Assembly (NCBI GenBank): GCA_018052475.1
Contig: JAGPNG010000006.1
Location: 11,071 to 75,070 of the forward strand
Origin: Candidatus Fermentithermobacillaceae bacterium
GTDB taxonomy: Bacteria > Bacillota > Sulfobacillia > Fermentithermobacillales > Fermentithermobacillaceae
DNA: 64,000 nucleotides
Direction of reading: 5' to 3'
This document shows positions 52,499-64,000 of this stretch, piece after piece. The translations under genes and the position numbers were made by a program. How positions within the stretch are numbered: position 1 is the first letter of the stretch; every line of letters starts with the position of its first letter. The notes beneath the pieces are model-generated. The model made no database searches, was not told where the DNA came from, and worked only from the letters and a program-made list of their open reading frames with translations.

Positions 52499-54201
52499 GG
52501 CAATTTTCCTTTCTCTAATTCTGACATGAACCGGTCCTGCTCCCAGATCGTGTATTTATAGCCTTGTTCAGTAAGGAAGAGCTGCCGCTTTTGTGAAAAG
52601 TCCTGGTCCTTGGTATTTCTGGTTACAAGGGAATAGAACAAAGCGCTCTCGCCTTGAGGCTTCGGTCTCAAGATCCTTCCCAGCCGTTGGGCTTCCTCCT
52701 GTCTGGAACCAAAGGTACCTGACACCTGTATTGCGACGCTTGCATCTGGAAGGTCAACAGCAAAATTCGCTACCTTGGACACAACCAATACCTTGATTTC
52801 TCCTGACTTAAATTTGGAGTATAGTTCTTCTCTGACGCTGTTAGGTGTCTGTCCATAGATCATCGGGGCGTCTAGGAGATTTGCTATGATCTCTAACTGA
52901 TCTATATATTGTCCCAAGATCAGGATTTGGTCATCTTTGTGGTGCTCAACTATTCTTCTTACCAACTCGTACTTGGCAGGATTTGTAGCGGCAATCCTGT
53001 ACCTATCCCGTTCACTCGCGGTATGATAGTCTAGACGATTCTCCTGGTCCAAATCTACCCGTACCTCATAGCACTTGGCTGCTGCGATCCAGTTTTGCGC
53101 TTCCAGCTCTTTCCAAGGTTTGTCGAATCTTTTTGGGCCTATGAGGCTGAAGACGTCATCTTCTCGGCCGTCTTCTCTAACCAGAGTAGCTGTCAAACCT
53201 AGCCTTCTTCTGGCTTGAAGGTCCGCAGTGATCCTAAACACAGGCGCCGGGAGAAGATGGACTTCATCATAGATTATAAGACCCCAGTTCTTCTCATTGA
53301 ACAATGTAAAGTGGGGGAACTCCTCTTCAACTGTACCTCGCTTTTTGTACGTGAGTATTTGATAGGTAGTCACAGTAACCGGACCTACCTCTTTCCTTTC
53401 GCCGCTGTATTCTTTTACCATATCTTCGGTTAGTTCGGATTTGTCTAGAATTTCATTTATCCATTGCCTCAGCGCAACTACGTTGGTTGTGAGAATGAGC
53501 GTTTCGGCAGCAACTTTCTCCATAACCCCGAGTCCTACAATGGTTTTTCCAGCTCCGCATGGGAGGACAACAACGCCGCTTCCACCCCTTACGCTTCCTC
53601 CGGCCCAGAAGGCGTCTCTAGCCGCTTCTTGATAAGGTCTTAACGCAAAAGGTTCCCCGTTCAACGTCTTTTCTCTAAGTGGTACGTTTAGAGGATCGCC
53701 TACGACGTACCCCGCGAGGTCCTCGCATGGGTACCCCATCTTTACAAGTATCTGCTTAACCAATCCCCGGGAGTATGGTTTGATTATCACAGAATCCTTT
53801 CCCTTGACTTCTTGAATGTGAGGAGATAATCTGTCCGAACGACGTATTTCTTCCATTATGAATTCGTCGGATGATCTCAGGACAAAAGAATCGCCGTCTT
53901 TTGTAAGTTTGAGTATGCCAAACTTCGCCATTGTATCTCTTACATACACTTCGATGTTTTCAGGAACAGGATATCGCGAGTAACGGCGAAGGCCCTCGAT
54001 TACTTCTTCGGGGGTAAACCCGCATGATGCAGCATTCCATAGAGACAGTACCGACAGCCGATATGTATGCACATATTCTGGGCTCTTGACAAGGTCGGAA
54101 AACCGCATGATGGTGTCTCTGGCGTTTTCATACTCCGAATTATCTACTTCTAGCAAAATACTGCCATCGCTTTGCACTATGGCAGGACGATCTTTTCCCA
54201 A
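52495..54201 (-). CDS. XPB/Rad25-type DNA helicase
   Basis: A 568-residue superfamily 2 helicase of the XPB type. The N-terminal damage-recognition-like domain (1-185) is followed by LRPYQEAARDAF and Walker A PCGAGKT (214-220). Then come IIYDEVHLLPAP (DEVH), TATLVRED, and C-terminal motifs QYIDQLEIIANLL and GRILRPK. Eukaryotic XPB opens DNA in repair and transcription; bacterial ones are less studied. The start is reset to TTG 54201 because GGGAGG lies 7 bases upstream, whereas GTG 54225 has none. It is divergent from pcrA. Confidence 0.9.
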   Translation of the reverse strand: MGKDRPAIVQSDGSILLEVDNSEYENARDTIMRFSDLVKSPEYVHTYRLSVLSLWNAASCGFTPEEVIEGLRRYSRYPVPENIEVYVRDTMAKFGILKLTKDGDSFVLRSSDEFIMEEIRRSDRLSPHIQEVKGKDSVIIKPYSRGLVKQILVKMGYPCEDLAGYVVGDPLNVPLREKTLNGEPFALRPYQEAARDAFWAGGSVRGGSGVVVLPCGAGKTIVGLGVMEKVAAETLILTTNVVALRQWINEILDKSELTEDMVKEYSGERKEVGPVTVTTYQILTYKKRGTVEEEFPHFTLFNEKNWGLIIYDEVHLLPAPVFRITADLQARRRLGLTATLVREDGREDDVFSLIGPKRFDKPWKELEAQNWIAAAKCYEVRVDLDQENRLDYHTASERDRYRIAATNPAKYELVRRIVEHHKDDQILILGQYIDQLEIIANLLDAPMIYGQTPNSVREELYSKFKSGEIKVLVVSKVANFAVDLPDASVAIQVSGTFGSRQEEAQRLGRILRPKPQGESALFYSLVTRNTKDQDFSQKRQLFLTEQGYKYTIWEQDRFMSELEKGKLP

Positions 54202-54308
54202 CGATATTCCTCCCGGCAGATACACATAATTTTGCTACTACATAGTTAGGTATCCTGTATTATATTCTACCTTGCATAATAACTTCCCTTCAAGCGCTTC
54301 CGAGACTT

Positions 54309-54338
54309 TTGGCTACAGAGGGAATGATACTGTATAAT
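54309..54338 (+). promoter_or_regulatory. pcrA promoter
   Basis: TATAAT (54333-54338) is a perfect -10 and TTGGCT (54309-54314) a fair -35 at 18 bases. Transcription would start near 54345. This rules out the longer reading from TTG 54343 and sets the pcrA start downstream. A divergent ATTATA (TATAAT on the minus strand, 54259-54264) may serve the XPB operon. Confidence 0.7.
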
Positions 54339-54384
54339 TTACTTGTTCGAAAGGACCATCAAACTATATGGCGGTGTTTTTGCT

Positions 54385-58399
<4,015 letters not shown>

Positions 58400-58404
58400 A
58401 GGAA

Positions 58405-58692
58405 ATGGAACTTGACATAACGCGGCTCGCACATGATGCAGGGATTACGTTGCCGGAAGAATACAAAGACGATCTGGCTAACGATCTCACTTCGCTTTTA
58501 GAACATATGAAACACTTGTTAAAGGTTGACCTAGAAGGTTATGAGCCTACCTTCAGCATGGTAGAATCGCAGCAGCTCAGGTTGTTTGATGATGTGGTGG
58601 AGCAGACCTTGAGTTCGGAAGTTTTGTTCGAGACAGCTCCTTCAGTTGACGAAAGATATTTTAAGGTTCCTAGAGAATCCCAGGGGTCCTGA
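58405..58692 (+). CDS. gatC: Glu-tRNA(Gln) amidotransferase subunit C
   Basis: The small subunit that stabilises the GatCAB complex converting Glu-tRNA(Gln) or Asp-tRNA(Asn) to the amide form. 95 residues: LARLAHDAGI-like start ITRLAHDAGITLPEEY, a helical middle and the typical extended end. ATG begins 6 bases after the ligA stop, with AAGGAA overlapping. gatA follows after 20 bases. Confidence 0.92.
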   Translation: MELDITRLAHDAGITLPEEYKDDLANDLTSLLEHMKHLLKVDLEGYEPTFSMVESQQLRLFDDVVEQTLSSEVLFETAPSVDERYFKVPRESQGS

Positions 58693-58712
58693 CAAGGAAG
58701 GTGGCTTGGAGC

Positions 58713-60224
58713 ATGAAATTGTGGGAAATGACGGCCAAAGAGATATTGGCACATGTGCTGGCGCGGGATGTCTCTTCGGATCAGGTTCTTGATAGTTTTC
58801 TGGATAGAATATCCGAAGCTGAACCGCAGTTGAACGCTTTTATAGACGTTTTAGAGCCCAGTGCGAGGCTCTGCGCCTCGAGAGTTGACAAGAAGTTGGA
58901 GAAAGGAGAGAATCCTGGCTTACTTGCAGGTCTGCCTGTTGCCATCAAAGACAACATATGTGTGAAGGGGGCTCCATGCACCTGTGCGTCAAAGATGTTA
59001 GAAAACTGGATTGCCCCATACGATGCCACCTGTGTGAGTAAACTTGTAGAACAGGGAGCCATTATCATAGGCAAAACGAATCTTGACGAGTTTGCAATGG
59101 GTTCTTCCACTGAGACGTCGGCGTTTGGCATCACTAAGAACCCTTGGGATACGGAGCGAGTGCCGGGTGGATCTAGCGGAGGTTCGGCAGCTGCTGTTTC
59201 ATCGGGCATGGCTCCTATCGCTTTGGGCACAGATACCGGAGGGTCGATTCGTCAACCTGCAAGTTTTACCGGCGTGTGCGGGGTGAAGCCGACTTATGGA
59301 TTAGTATCAAGGTACGGTGTGACGGCATTCGCATCTTCGCTCGATGCTGTAGGGCCCATAGGAGAGACGGTTTGGGATTGCGCCTTGGTTTTAGACGCCA
59401 TTTCTGGTTTTGACGATATGGATCCAACTTCATCAGCGAGACCGGGACGATCTTATCGCGCAAACCTAGATAAAGAAGTGAAAGGGCTCAAAGTCGGGAT
59501 TGCCCAGGAATTTCTGGAAGGTGTTGAGCCCGACGTACTGGAGTGTTTTGAATCAAAAGTGGCGTGTTTGGAAGACCTTGGCATTGAGGTACAAGTTCTG
59601 ACGCTTCCCTCTCTATCTTATGCAATAGACATTTATTACATTATAGCTTCTGCGGAGGCTTCTTCCAATTTGGCGCGATTTGACGGAGTGAGGTTTGGAA
59701 GAAGGGCCGAGGCAGAAACACTAGATGAACTGTACGGATTATCACGGGGCACAGGGTTTGGCGAAGAGGTCATAAGGCGGATCATGATTGGCACATATGC
59801 TTTGAGCGCGGGAAACAAAGAGAAATACTATGTACGGGCTGCTAAGGCTCGCACTATGCTTATTGAGGATTTCAAGAAGAGTTTTGGAAAAGTAGACCTT
59901 ATCATCTCGCCTGCCACACCATATGTTGCCTTCAAGGTAGGCGAGAAGATTGAAGATTCTCTTGCCATGTACACCGGGGATCTCATAACCGTGCCGGTTA
60001 ACCTTGCCGGATTATGTGCGCTTTCGATGCCGATAGGGTTTTCTCATGCTCATGGTAAGATGCTTCCCTGCGGGTTACAGATAATCGGTAAGCCTTACGA
60101 TGAACACACAGTACTCCGGCTTGGATATGCTTTGGAGCAAGCGATGGGTGATGAAATACGCTCGAAACGGGTGACTATGCGACAGAGTTTGAAGCCTGTC
60201 AGGGAGGTTGAACTTGTTGACTGA
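58713..60224 (+). CDS. gatA: Glu-tRNA(Gln) amidotransferase subunit A
   Basis: The amidase subunit releases ammonia from glutamine and sends it to GatB. K79 (VAIKDNI), and the two serines of the amidase signature (GGSSGGSAAAV and TDTGGSIRQPA) form the Ser-Ser-Lys triad. 503 residues is usual. ATG 58713 is favoured over GTG 58701 because AAGGAAGGTGG sits about 8 bases upstream. It overlaps gatB by 11 bases. Confidence 0.96.
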   Translation: MKLWEMTAKEILAHVLARDVSSDQVLDSFLDRISEAEPQLNAFIDVLEPSARLCASRVDKKLEKGENPGLLAGLPVAIKDNICVKGAPCTCASKMLENWIAPYDATCVSKLVEQGAIIIGKTNLDEFAMGSSTETSAFGITKNPWDTERVPGGSSGGSAAAVSSGMAPIALGTDTGGSIRQPASFTGVCGVKPTYGLVSRYGVTAFASSLDAVGPIGETVWDCALVLDAISGFDDMDPTSSARPGRSYRANLDKEVKGLKVGIAQEFLEGVEPDVLECFESKVACLEDLGIEVQVLTLPSLSYAIDIYYIIASAEASSNLARFDGVRFGRRAEAETLDELYGLSRGTGFGEEVIRRIMIGTYALSAGNKEKYYVRAAKARTMLIEDFKKSFGKVDLIISPATPYVAFKVGEKIEDSLAMYTGDLITVPVNLAGLCALSMPIGFSHAHGKMLPCGLQIIGKPYDEHTVLRLGYALEQAMGDEIRSKRVTMRQSLKPVREVELVD

Positions 60225-61671
60225 GGTGCTAGATGACACATACGAGATGATGGTTGGGTTGGAAGTTCACGTGGAATTGGCTACGCAGACCAAGATGTTT
60301 TGTAGGTGCTCGTCTAGATTTGGCGACCCTCCAAACACGAATATTTGCCCTATCTGCATGGGGCTGCCCGGCACCCTTCCTCAAGCAAATATGGAAGCGG
60401 TAAGACTTGCGGTAAGAGCTGCGCTCGCCCTGAATTGTTCTTTAAACCTCACAAGTAGATTTGATAGAAAGCACTACTTCTATCCGGATCTTCCGAAAGG
60501 CTATCAAATATCGCAGTTCTACATACCGCTTGCACAGGCCGGTTACATAGAGATAGATAACCCGCGCAAGAAGATAAGGATAAACAGGGTCCATATCGAG
60601 GAGGATGCGGGGAAGTCTATTCACGCCGGTGACGAGATAACCACGGCCTCGTATTCTCTTCTCGATTTCAATAGATCAGGTGTGCCCCTGATTGAAATCG
60701 TCTCTGAGCCGGACATAGCCTCACCCGATGAGGCAAGGCAATACCTTGAAAAACTTCAACGCACGTTGGCTTTTTCCGCAGTATCTGACGTGAAGATGGA
60801 AGAAGGTTCTATGCGTGTAGACTGCAACATTTCTGTAAGGCCGAAAGGTGCAGAGGCCAAGGGAACTCCGTGCGAGATGAAGAACCTGAGTTCCTTTAGA
60901 GCTGTAACTAGGGCTTTGGCTTATGAGTTTGAGCGACAAAAAGAGATCTTGGCACACGGCGGAAAAATACAGCGGCAGACCAGGCACTGGGATGAAGTCC
61001 AGGAAGTTACGAAGCTTTTGCGGTTGAAGCAAACTAGCGACGACTACAGGTATTTTCCTGATCCCGATCTGCCACCTTTGCAGTTGAGTCAGGATTTTGT
61101 CGATGAGGTGCGCCGGAGCATGCCGCGATTGCCGGAGGAGATAATTGCTTACTATACCGAAGATTTGGGGCTGCCAAGATATGACGCAGAGGTGCTAACG
61201 CTCGATCCGGCAATTTCTGCGTTTTTCGAAGAATGCGTATCTCTTGGGGGAGAGCCCAAAACGGTATCTAACTGGATAATGGTAGAATTGCTTGGCTATA
61301 TGAAGAATAAGGGATTATCTTATGATAGCATTCCCGTAAGTCCGCAGTATTTTGTATCCATGCTAGACCTCATAAAAGAGGGAGTAATAAGTGGGAAGAT
61401 AGGGAAAGATGTGCTTATCACCATGATTGAGACTGGTAAGGAGCCAAAGATAATAGTCGAGGAACGTGGGCTACAACAAATCTCAGACGAAGAGAGTCTA
61501 TCTAGGATAGTGGACGAAATCATATCAAACAACCAGTCGGTTGTAGAAGAGATAAAAGCTGGCAAAGAGAAGGCACTAGGGTTTTTGGTCGGTCAAGTTA
61601 TGAAAGTCACGAAAGGAAAAGCAAATCCTGGGAAAGTCAACGAGCTTCTTAGGCAGAAACTTTCTGAATGA
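60214..61671 (+). CDS. gatB: Glu-tRNA(Gln) amidotransferase subunit B
   Basis: GatB phosphorylates the tRNA-bound glutamate and amidates it. MVGLEVHVELATQTKMFC opens the catalytic domain. CRCSS and ICPICMGLPG supply two zinc-ligand pairs, and RKHYFYPDLPKGYQISQF is a hallmark. A C-terminal tRNA-binding tail ends KVTKGKANPGKVNELLRQKL. 485 residues is normal. The first codons hold several TTG; 60214 is best placed 7 bases from CAGGGAGG. It overlaps gatA. Confidence 0.96.
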   Translation: MLTEVLDDTYEMMVGLEVHVELATQTKMFCRCSSRFGDPPNTNICPICMGLPGTLPQANMEAVRLAVRAALALNCSLNLTSRFDRKHYFYPDLPKGYQISQFYIPLAQAGYIEIDNPRKKIRINRVHIEEDAGKSIHAGDEITTASYSLLDFNRSGVPLIEIVSEPDIASPDEARQYLEKLQRTLAFSAVSDVKMEEGSMRVDCNISVRPKGAEAKGTPCEMKNLSSFRAVTRALAYEFERQKEILAHGGKIQRQTRHWDEVQEVTKLLRLKQTSDDYRYFPDPDLPPLQLSQDFVDEVRRSMPRLPEEIIAYYTEDLGLPRYDAEVLTLDPAISAFFEECVSLGGEPKTVSNWIMVELLGYMKNKGLSYDSIPVSPQYFVSMLDLIKEGVISGKIGKDVLITMIETGKEPKIIVEERGLQQISDEESLSRIVDEIISNNQSVVEEIKAGKEKALGFLVGQVMKVTKGKANPGKVNELLRQKLSE

Positions 61672-61706
61672 CTGTATGCTTTGAGTTTGGCGGGGAGGAA
61701 CGATTA

Positions 61707-62645
61707 GTGGCAGGCGATGCTGAAGAGAATATGGGCAGTGCGTGTGCTGAGATTGCTGCGGCGCTAGAAGACTCGCAAGTATTTTTGTCTGAGCCGATGA
61801 AGAACCATACTTCGTTTCGCATTGGGGGACCTTGTGATCTTCTTGTTGTCCCGAGGACTAAAGATGACGTGATAAAAGCATGGTCGATGTGCAGGAGCCT
61901 TGGCGTACCTTGCTATGTTGCCGGAAATTGCACCAATTTACTGGTGAAAGATGGTGGATTGAGAGGGTGCATGATCAAATTATCGCCGGGATTTAGCGGG
62001 ATAATGAAGGGCGACGGCAATAGGCTCAAGGTGTGGGCAGGAAGTCTCCTAGGGCAAGTAGTAGAAGCAAGCGCGACTCTGGGACTCTCGGGTTTGGAAT
62101 TTGCCGCGGGTATTCCCGGAAGTATGGGCGGAGCAGTTACGATGAACGCAGGTGCCTATGGGAGCGATATAAGCGCGTTGGTCACCAGAGTTCAGGTTGC
62201 CGCCTTGGATGGTAGCATCGATTTCATGAGTGCCAGCTCCCTTGATTTTTCATATAGGCACTCTTATTTCTCCAATAGGGATGATTTGCTCATACTCTCT
62301 GCCGAACTGGCTCTGGTCAAGGGAGATACTGCTCAGATACGCCAAACTATTTCCAAGCACCTGGAGGATAGGAGAGCCAAGCAGCCATTGGATCTACCGT
62401 CTGCAGGCAGCGTGTTTAAAAGACCTGATGGGAAATTTGTTGGTCAGATGATTGAAATGTTGGGATTAAAAGGGGTTTCATGTGGCGGAGCGATGGTTTC
62501 GCCCAAACATGCAGGGTTTATTGTAAACACCGGTAATGCTACGGCAAGAGATGTGCTTACGCTAATGGGGTTGATCCAGAAAAAGGTGTATGAGGAATTC
62601 GGGGTAATGCTGGAGCCTGAGATCGTAGTGATAGGAGAAGACTGA
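61707..62645 (+). CDS. murB: UDP-N-acetylenolpyruvoylglucosamine reductase
   Basis: MurB reduces enolpyruvyl-UDP-GlcNAc to UDP-MurNAc with FAD. NHTSFRIGGPCDLLV is the N-terminal FAD motif; GLEFAAGIPGSMGGAVTMNAGAYG, DFSYRHSYF, and PSAGSVFKRPDGKF with its conserved Ser follow. The end has the EPEIVVIGE Glu. It is the short (type II) form. Two starts compete: ATG 61668 in an ATGA overlap with gatB (325 residues), and GTG 61707 with GGGGAGG 8 bases away (312 residues). The latter fits the usual N-terminal length. Confidence 0.93.
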   Translation: MAGDAEENMGSACAEIAAALEDSQVFLSEPMKNHTSFRIGGPCDLLVVPRTKDDVIKAWSMCRSLGVPCYVAGNCTNLLVKDGGLRGCMIKLSPGFSGIMKGDGNRLKVWAGSLLGQVVEASATLGLSGLEFAAGIPGSMGGAVTMNAGAYGSDISALVTRVQVAALDGSIDFMSASSLDFSYRHSYFSNRDDLLILSAELALVKGDTAQIRQTISKHLEDRRAKQPLDLPSAGSVFKRPDGKFVGQMIEMLGLKGVSCGGAMVSPKHAGFIVNTGNATARDVLTLMGLIQKKVYEEFGVMLEPEIVVIGED

Positions 62646-62652
62646 TCGATAT

Positions 62653-64000
62653 ATGGATGGGTGCATAGTCAAAATCGAAAGCCTTAACCATAGAGGTGAG
62701 GGTGTAGGAAAGGTCGTCTCAGGTCCTTATGAGGGGCTCACTGTTTTTGTTCCGAGGACAGTCCCAGGCGATGTAGTTCATGCTTCTTTTGTCGAAAAGA
62801 AGAAGAGTTTTGCTCGTGCAGAGATGAAAAAGATATTGGAGCGGGGTAAAGGCCGCGTTACAGAGGCGTGCCCTGTGGCTTCAAGGTGCGGAGGATGTTC
62901 TTGGCAGCATATCGACTACGCTATCCAACTTGAATGGAAAACTAAGATAGTTGAAGAAGCGTTTCATAGGATTGCAAGGATACATGATTGCGTAGTCTAT
63001 CCGTGCCTCCCTTCAGAAAAAACCCTAGAATACAGGAATAAAGTGGAGGTGCCTGTTGCTTACAAAGATGGGCAAGTTGTAGCTGGGTTTTATGAAACCT
63101 ACACCCACAACATAGTTCCTTCGGAAGATTGTCCTGTTGAACATTTAGCAGTTCGCGATATGATAAGACGTCTTTTGGAGCAGGTTAGGAAGCGTAGGTA
63201 CAAAATATACGATGAAAAGACGCGCAGAGGATCTGTTCGTCATCTAGTTGCAAGAGTTGCTCCCGGTACAGATGAGGTAATGGCGGTTCTAGTTTCAACT
63301 ACTCGCAAACTTCCTGGTCTAGAGGTTATGGCGTCCGAGCTTATTGAGTCTGTAAATAACCTCAAGAGCGTGATTTTGAATATAAACGATAAAGCAACAA
63401 ATATAGTACTTGGCGATAGAGATTATCTTTTGGCAGGTAGACCCTATATCCGGGATGTACTGGGTTTCGGGGATCCAGAAGAAGGAGGATTGGGCCGCCT
63501 TTCTTTTCGAATTTCGCCTCAGTCTTTTTACCAAGTGAATTCATACCAAGCCTCGAATCTGTATGCTACGGCTCTTTCGTGGGCTGAATTGAAGCCTGAT
63601 GATGTTGTTTATGACATATACAGCGGGATTGGGACCATATCACTATTTGCCGCCCTCAGATCTTCTTTTGTCATTGGCATCGAAGAGGTAGAACCTGCAG
63701 TTAAGGATGCATATAAAAATGCCAAAGATAACCGCATCGAGAACGTAACCTTTGAAGTGGGTAAAGCGGCGAGGGTTATGCCCGGAGTCTTAGCCAAGTA
63801 TCCCAAACCCGACGTGGTAATTATGGACCCGCCGCGGGGAGGTGCTGAAAGAGAGACGTTGGCCGCCGTATCGGATGCAGAACCCAGAAGCATAGTGTAT
63901 GTGTCATGCAACCCGGCTACTTTAGCTAGAGACCTTGCTTTTCTAAAAGAAAAGGGTTGGAAAGCTGTTAGGTGCCAGCCTTTTGATATGTTCCCCATGA
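62653..64000 (+). CDS. 23S rRNA (uracil-5-)-methyltransferase RlmD/RumA-like, partial
   Basis: The reading frame runs off the window end after 449 codons. A TRAM-like domain (IVKIESLNHRGEGVGKVVSG) is at the N-terminus. CPVASRCGGCSWQH and a later EDCPVEH hold the [4Fe-4S] ligands. Then come ISPQSFYQVN, VYDIYSGIGTISLFAA (SAM site), MDPPRGG, and VYVSCNPATLARDL with the catalytic Cys. The last visible residues, QPFDMFPM, are typical of the C-terminal end, so only a few codons are missing. It modifies 23S rRNA uridine, most likely as in RumA/RlmCD. The ribosome site is weak; ATG 62653 follows 7 bases after murB. Confidence 0.9.
   Translation, partial: MDGCIVKIESLNHRGEGVGKVVSGPYEGLTVFVPRTVPGDVVHASFVEKKKSFARAEMKKILERGKGRVTEACPVASRCGGCSWQHIDYAIQLEWKTKIVEEAFHRIARIHDCVVYPCLPSEKTLEYRNKVEVPVAYKDGQVVAGFYETYTHNIVPSEDCPVEHLAVRDMIRRLLEQVRKRRYKIYDEKTRRGSVRHLVARVAPGTDEVMAVLVSTTRKLPGLEVMASELIESVNNLKSVILNINDKATNIVLGDRDYLLAGRPYIRDVLGFGDPEEGGLGRLSFRISPQSFYQVNSYQASNLYATALSWAELKPDDVVYDIYSGIGTISLFAALRSSFVIGIEEVEPAVKDAYKNAKDNRIENVTFEVGKAARVMPGVLAKYPKPDVVIMDPPRGGAERETLAAVSDAEPRSIVYVSCNPATLARDLAFLKEKGWKAVRCQPFDMFPM

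Overview
The window is a densely coded bacterial chromosome segment. It looks like an anaerobic Gram-positive (Bacillota/Clostridia-like) lineage. The reasons are the acpS - NAD(P)H-hydrate repair - EndoAI/EndoA gene order, the mreBCD-PBP2-minCDE-rodA block, a DUF4321 protein, GatCAB, an Rnf complex, an SH3b/AMIN cell-wall amidase, and many TTG/GTG starts behind strong GGAGG-type ribosome sites. No rRNA, tRNA, CRISPR array, insertion sequence or prophage gene was seen. No gene-free stretch exceeds 300 bases. The genome reads as core chromosome with few signs of transfer.

Layout. 1-7.5 kb: a serine hydrolase on the minus strand, then acpS, nnr, ndoAI/ndoA (toxin-antitoxin) and three amino-acid or peptide catabolic enzymes. 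7.6-15.4 kb: a six-gene locus of unknown function. It holds a two-helix membrane protein, two copies of a [MutL-family ATPase + barrel-sandwich/KOW protein] pair, and a small conserved-looking protein between the copies; it ends in a strong terminator. 15.6-22.5 kb: a DUF483-like protein, family 4 uracil-DNA glycosylase, tsaE-tsaB-rimI, convergent pyrF, then tsaD and a radical-SAM/PDZ/DUF512-like protein. 22.6-28.5 kb: three tandem M42 aminopeptidases and TldD/TldE. 28.5-33 kb (minus): a secreted amidase and an iscR-iscS-iscU operon with a palindromic operator. 33-37 kb: a TPR protein, a P-loop/Asp23 fusion and sigma-54.

37-41.5 kb: rnfC-D-E-A-B with no rnfG. 41.5-50.9 kb: DUF4321, maf, radC, mreBCD, PBP2, minCDE, rodA and an RseC-like protein (cell shape and division). 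50.9-54.2 kb (minus): an XPB-type helicase with a PF13625-like partner. 54.3-64 kb: pcrA, ligA, gatC, gatA, gatB, murB and a 23S rRNA uracil methyltransferase cut by the window end.

How the genes work together: tsaB/D/E and rimI serve tRNA t6A synthesis and ribosomal protein acetylation. MreBCD, PBP2 and RodA build the elongation machine and MinCDE positions division. IscRSU makes Fe-S clusters for the many Fe-S proteins here (Rnf, UDG, radical SAM, RlmD). The best candidate for an undescribed system is the duplicated MutL-family ATPase/barrel-sandwich module at 7.6-15.4 kb, which has no B12-dependent mutase beside it. Functions come from reading motifs in the translations. No database search was run.
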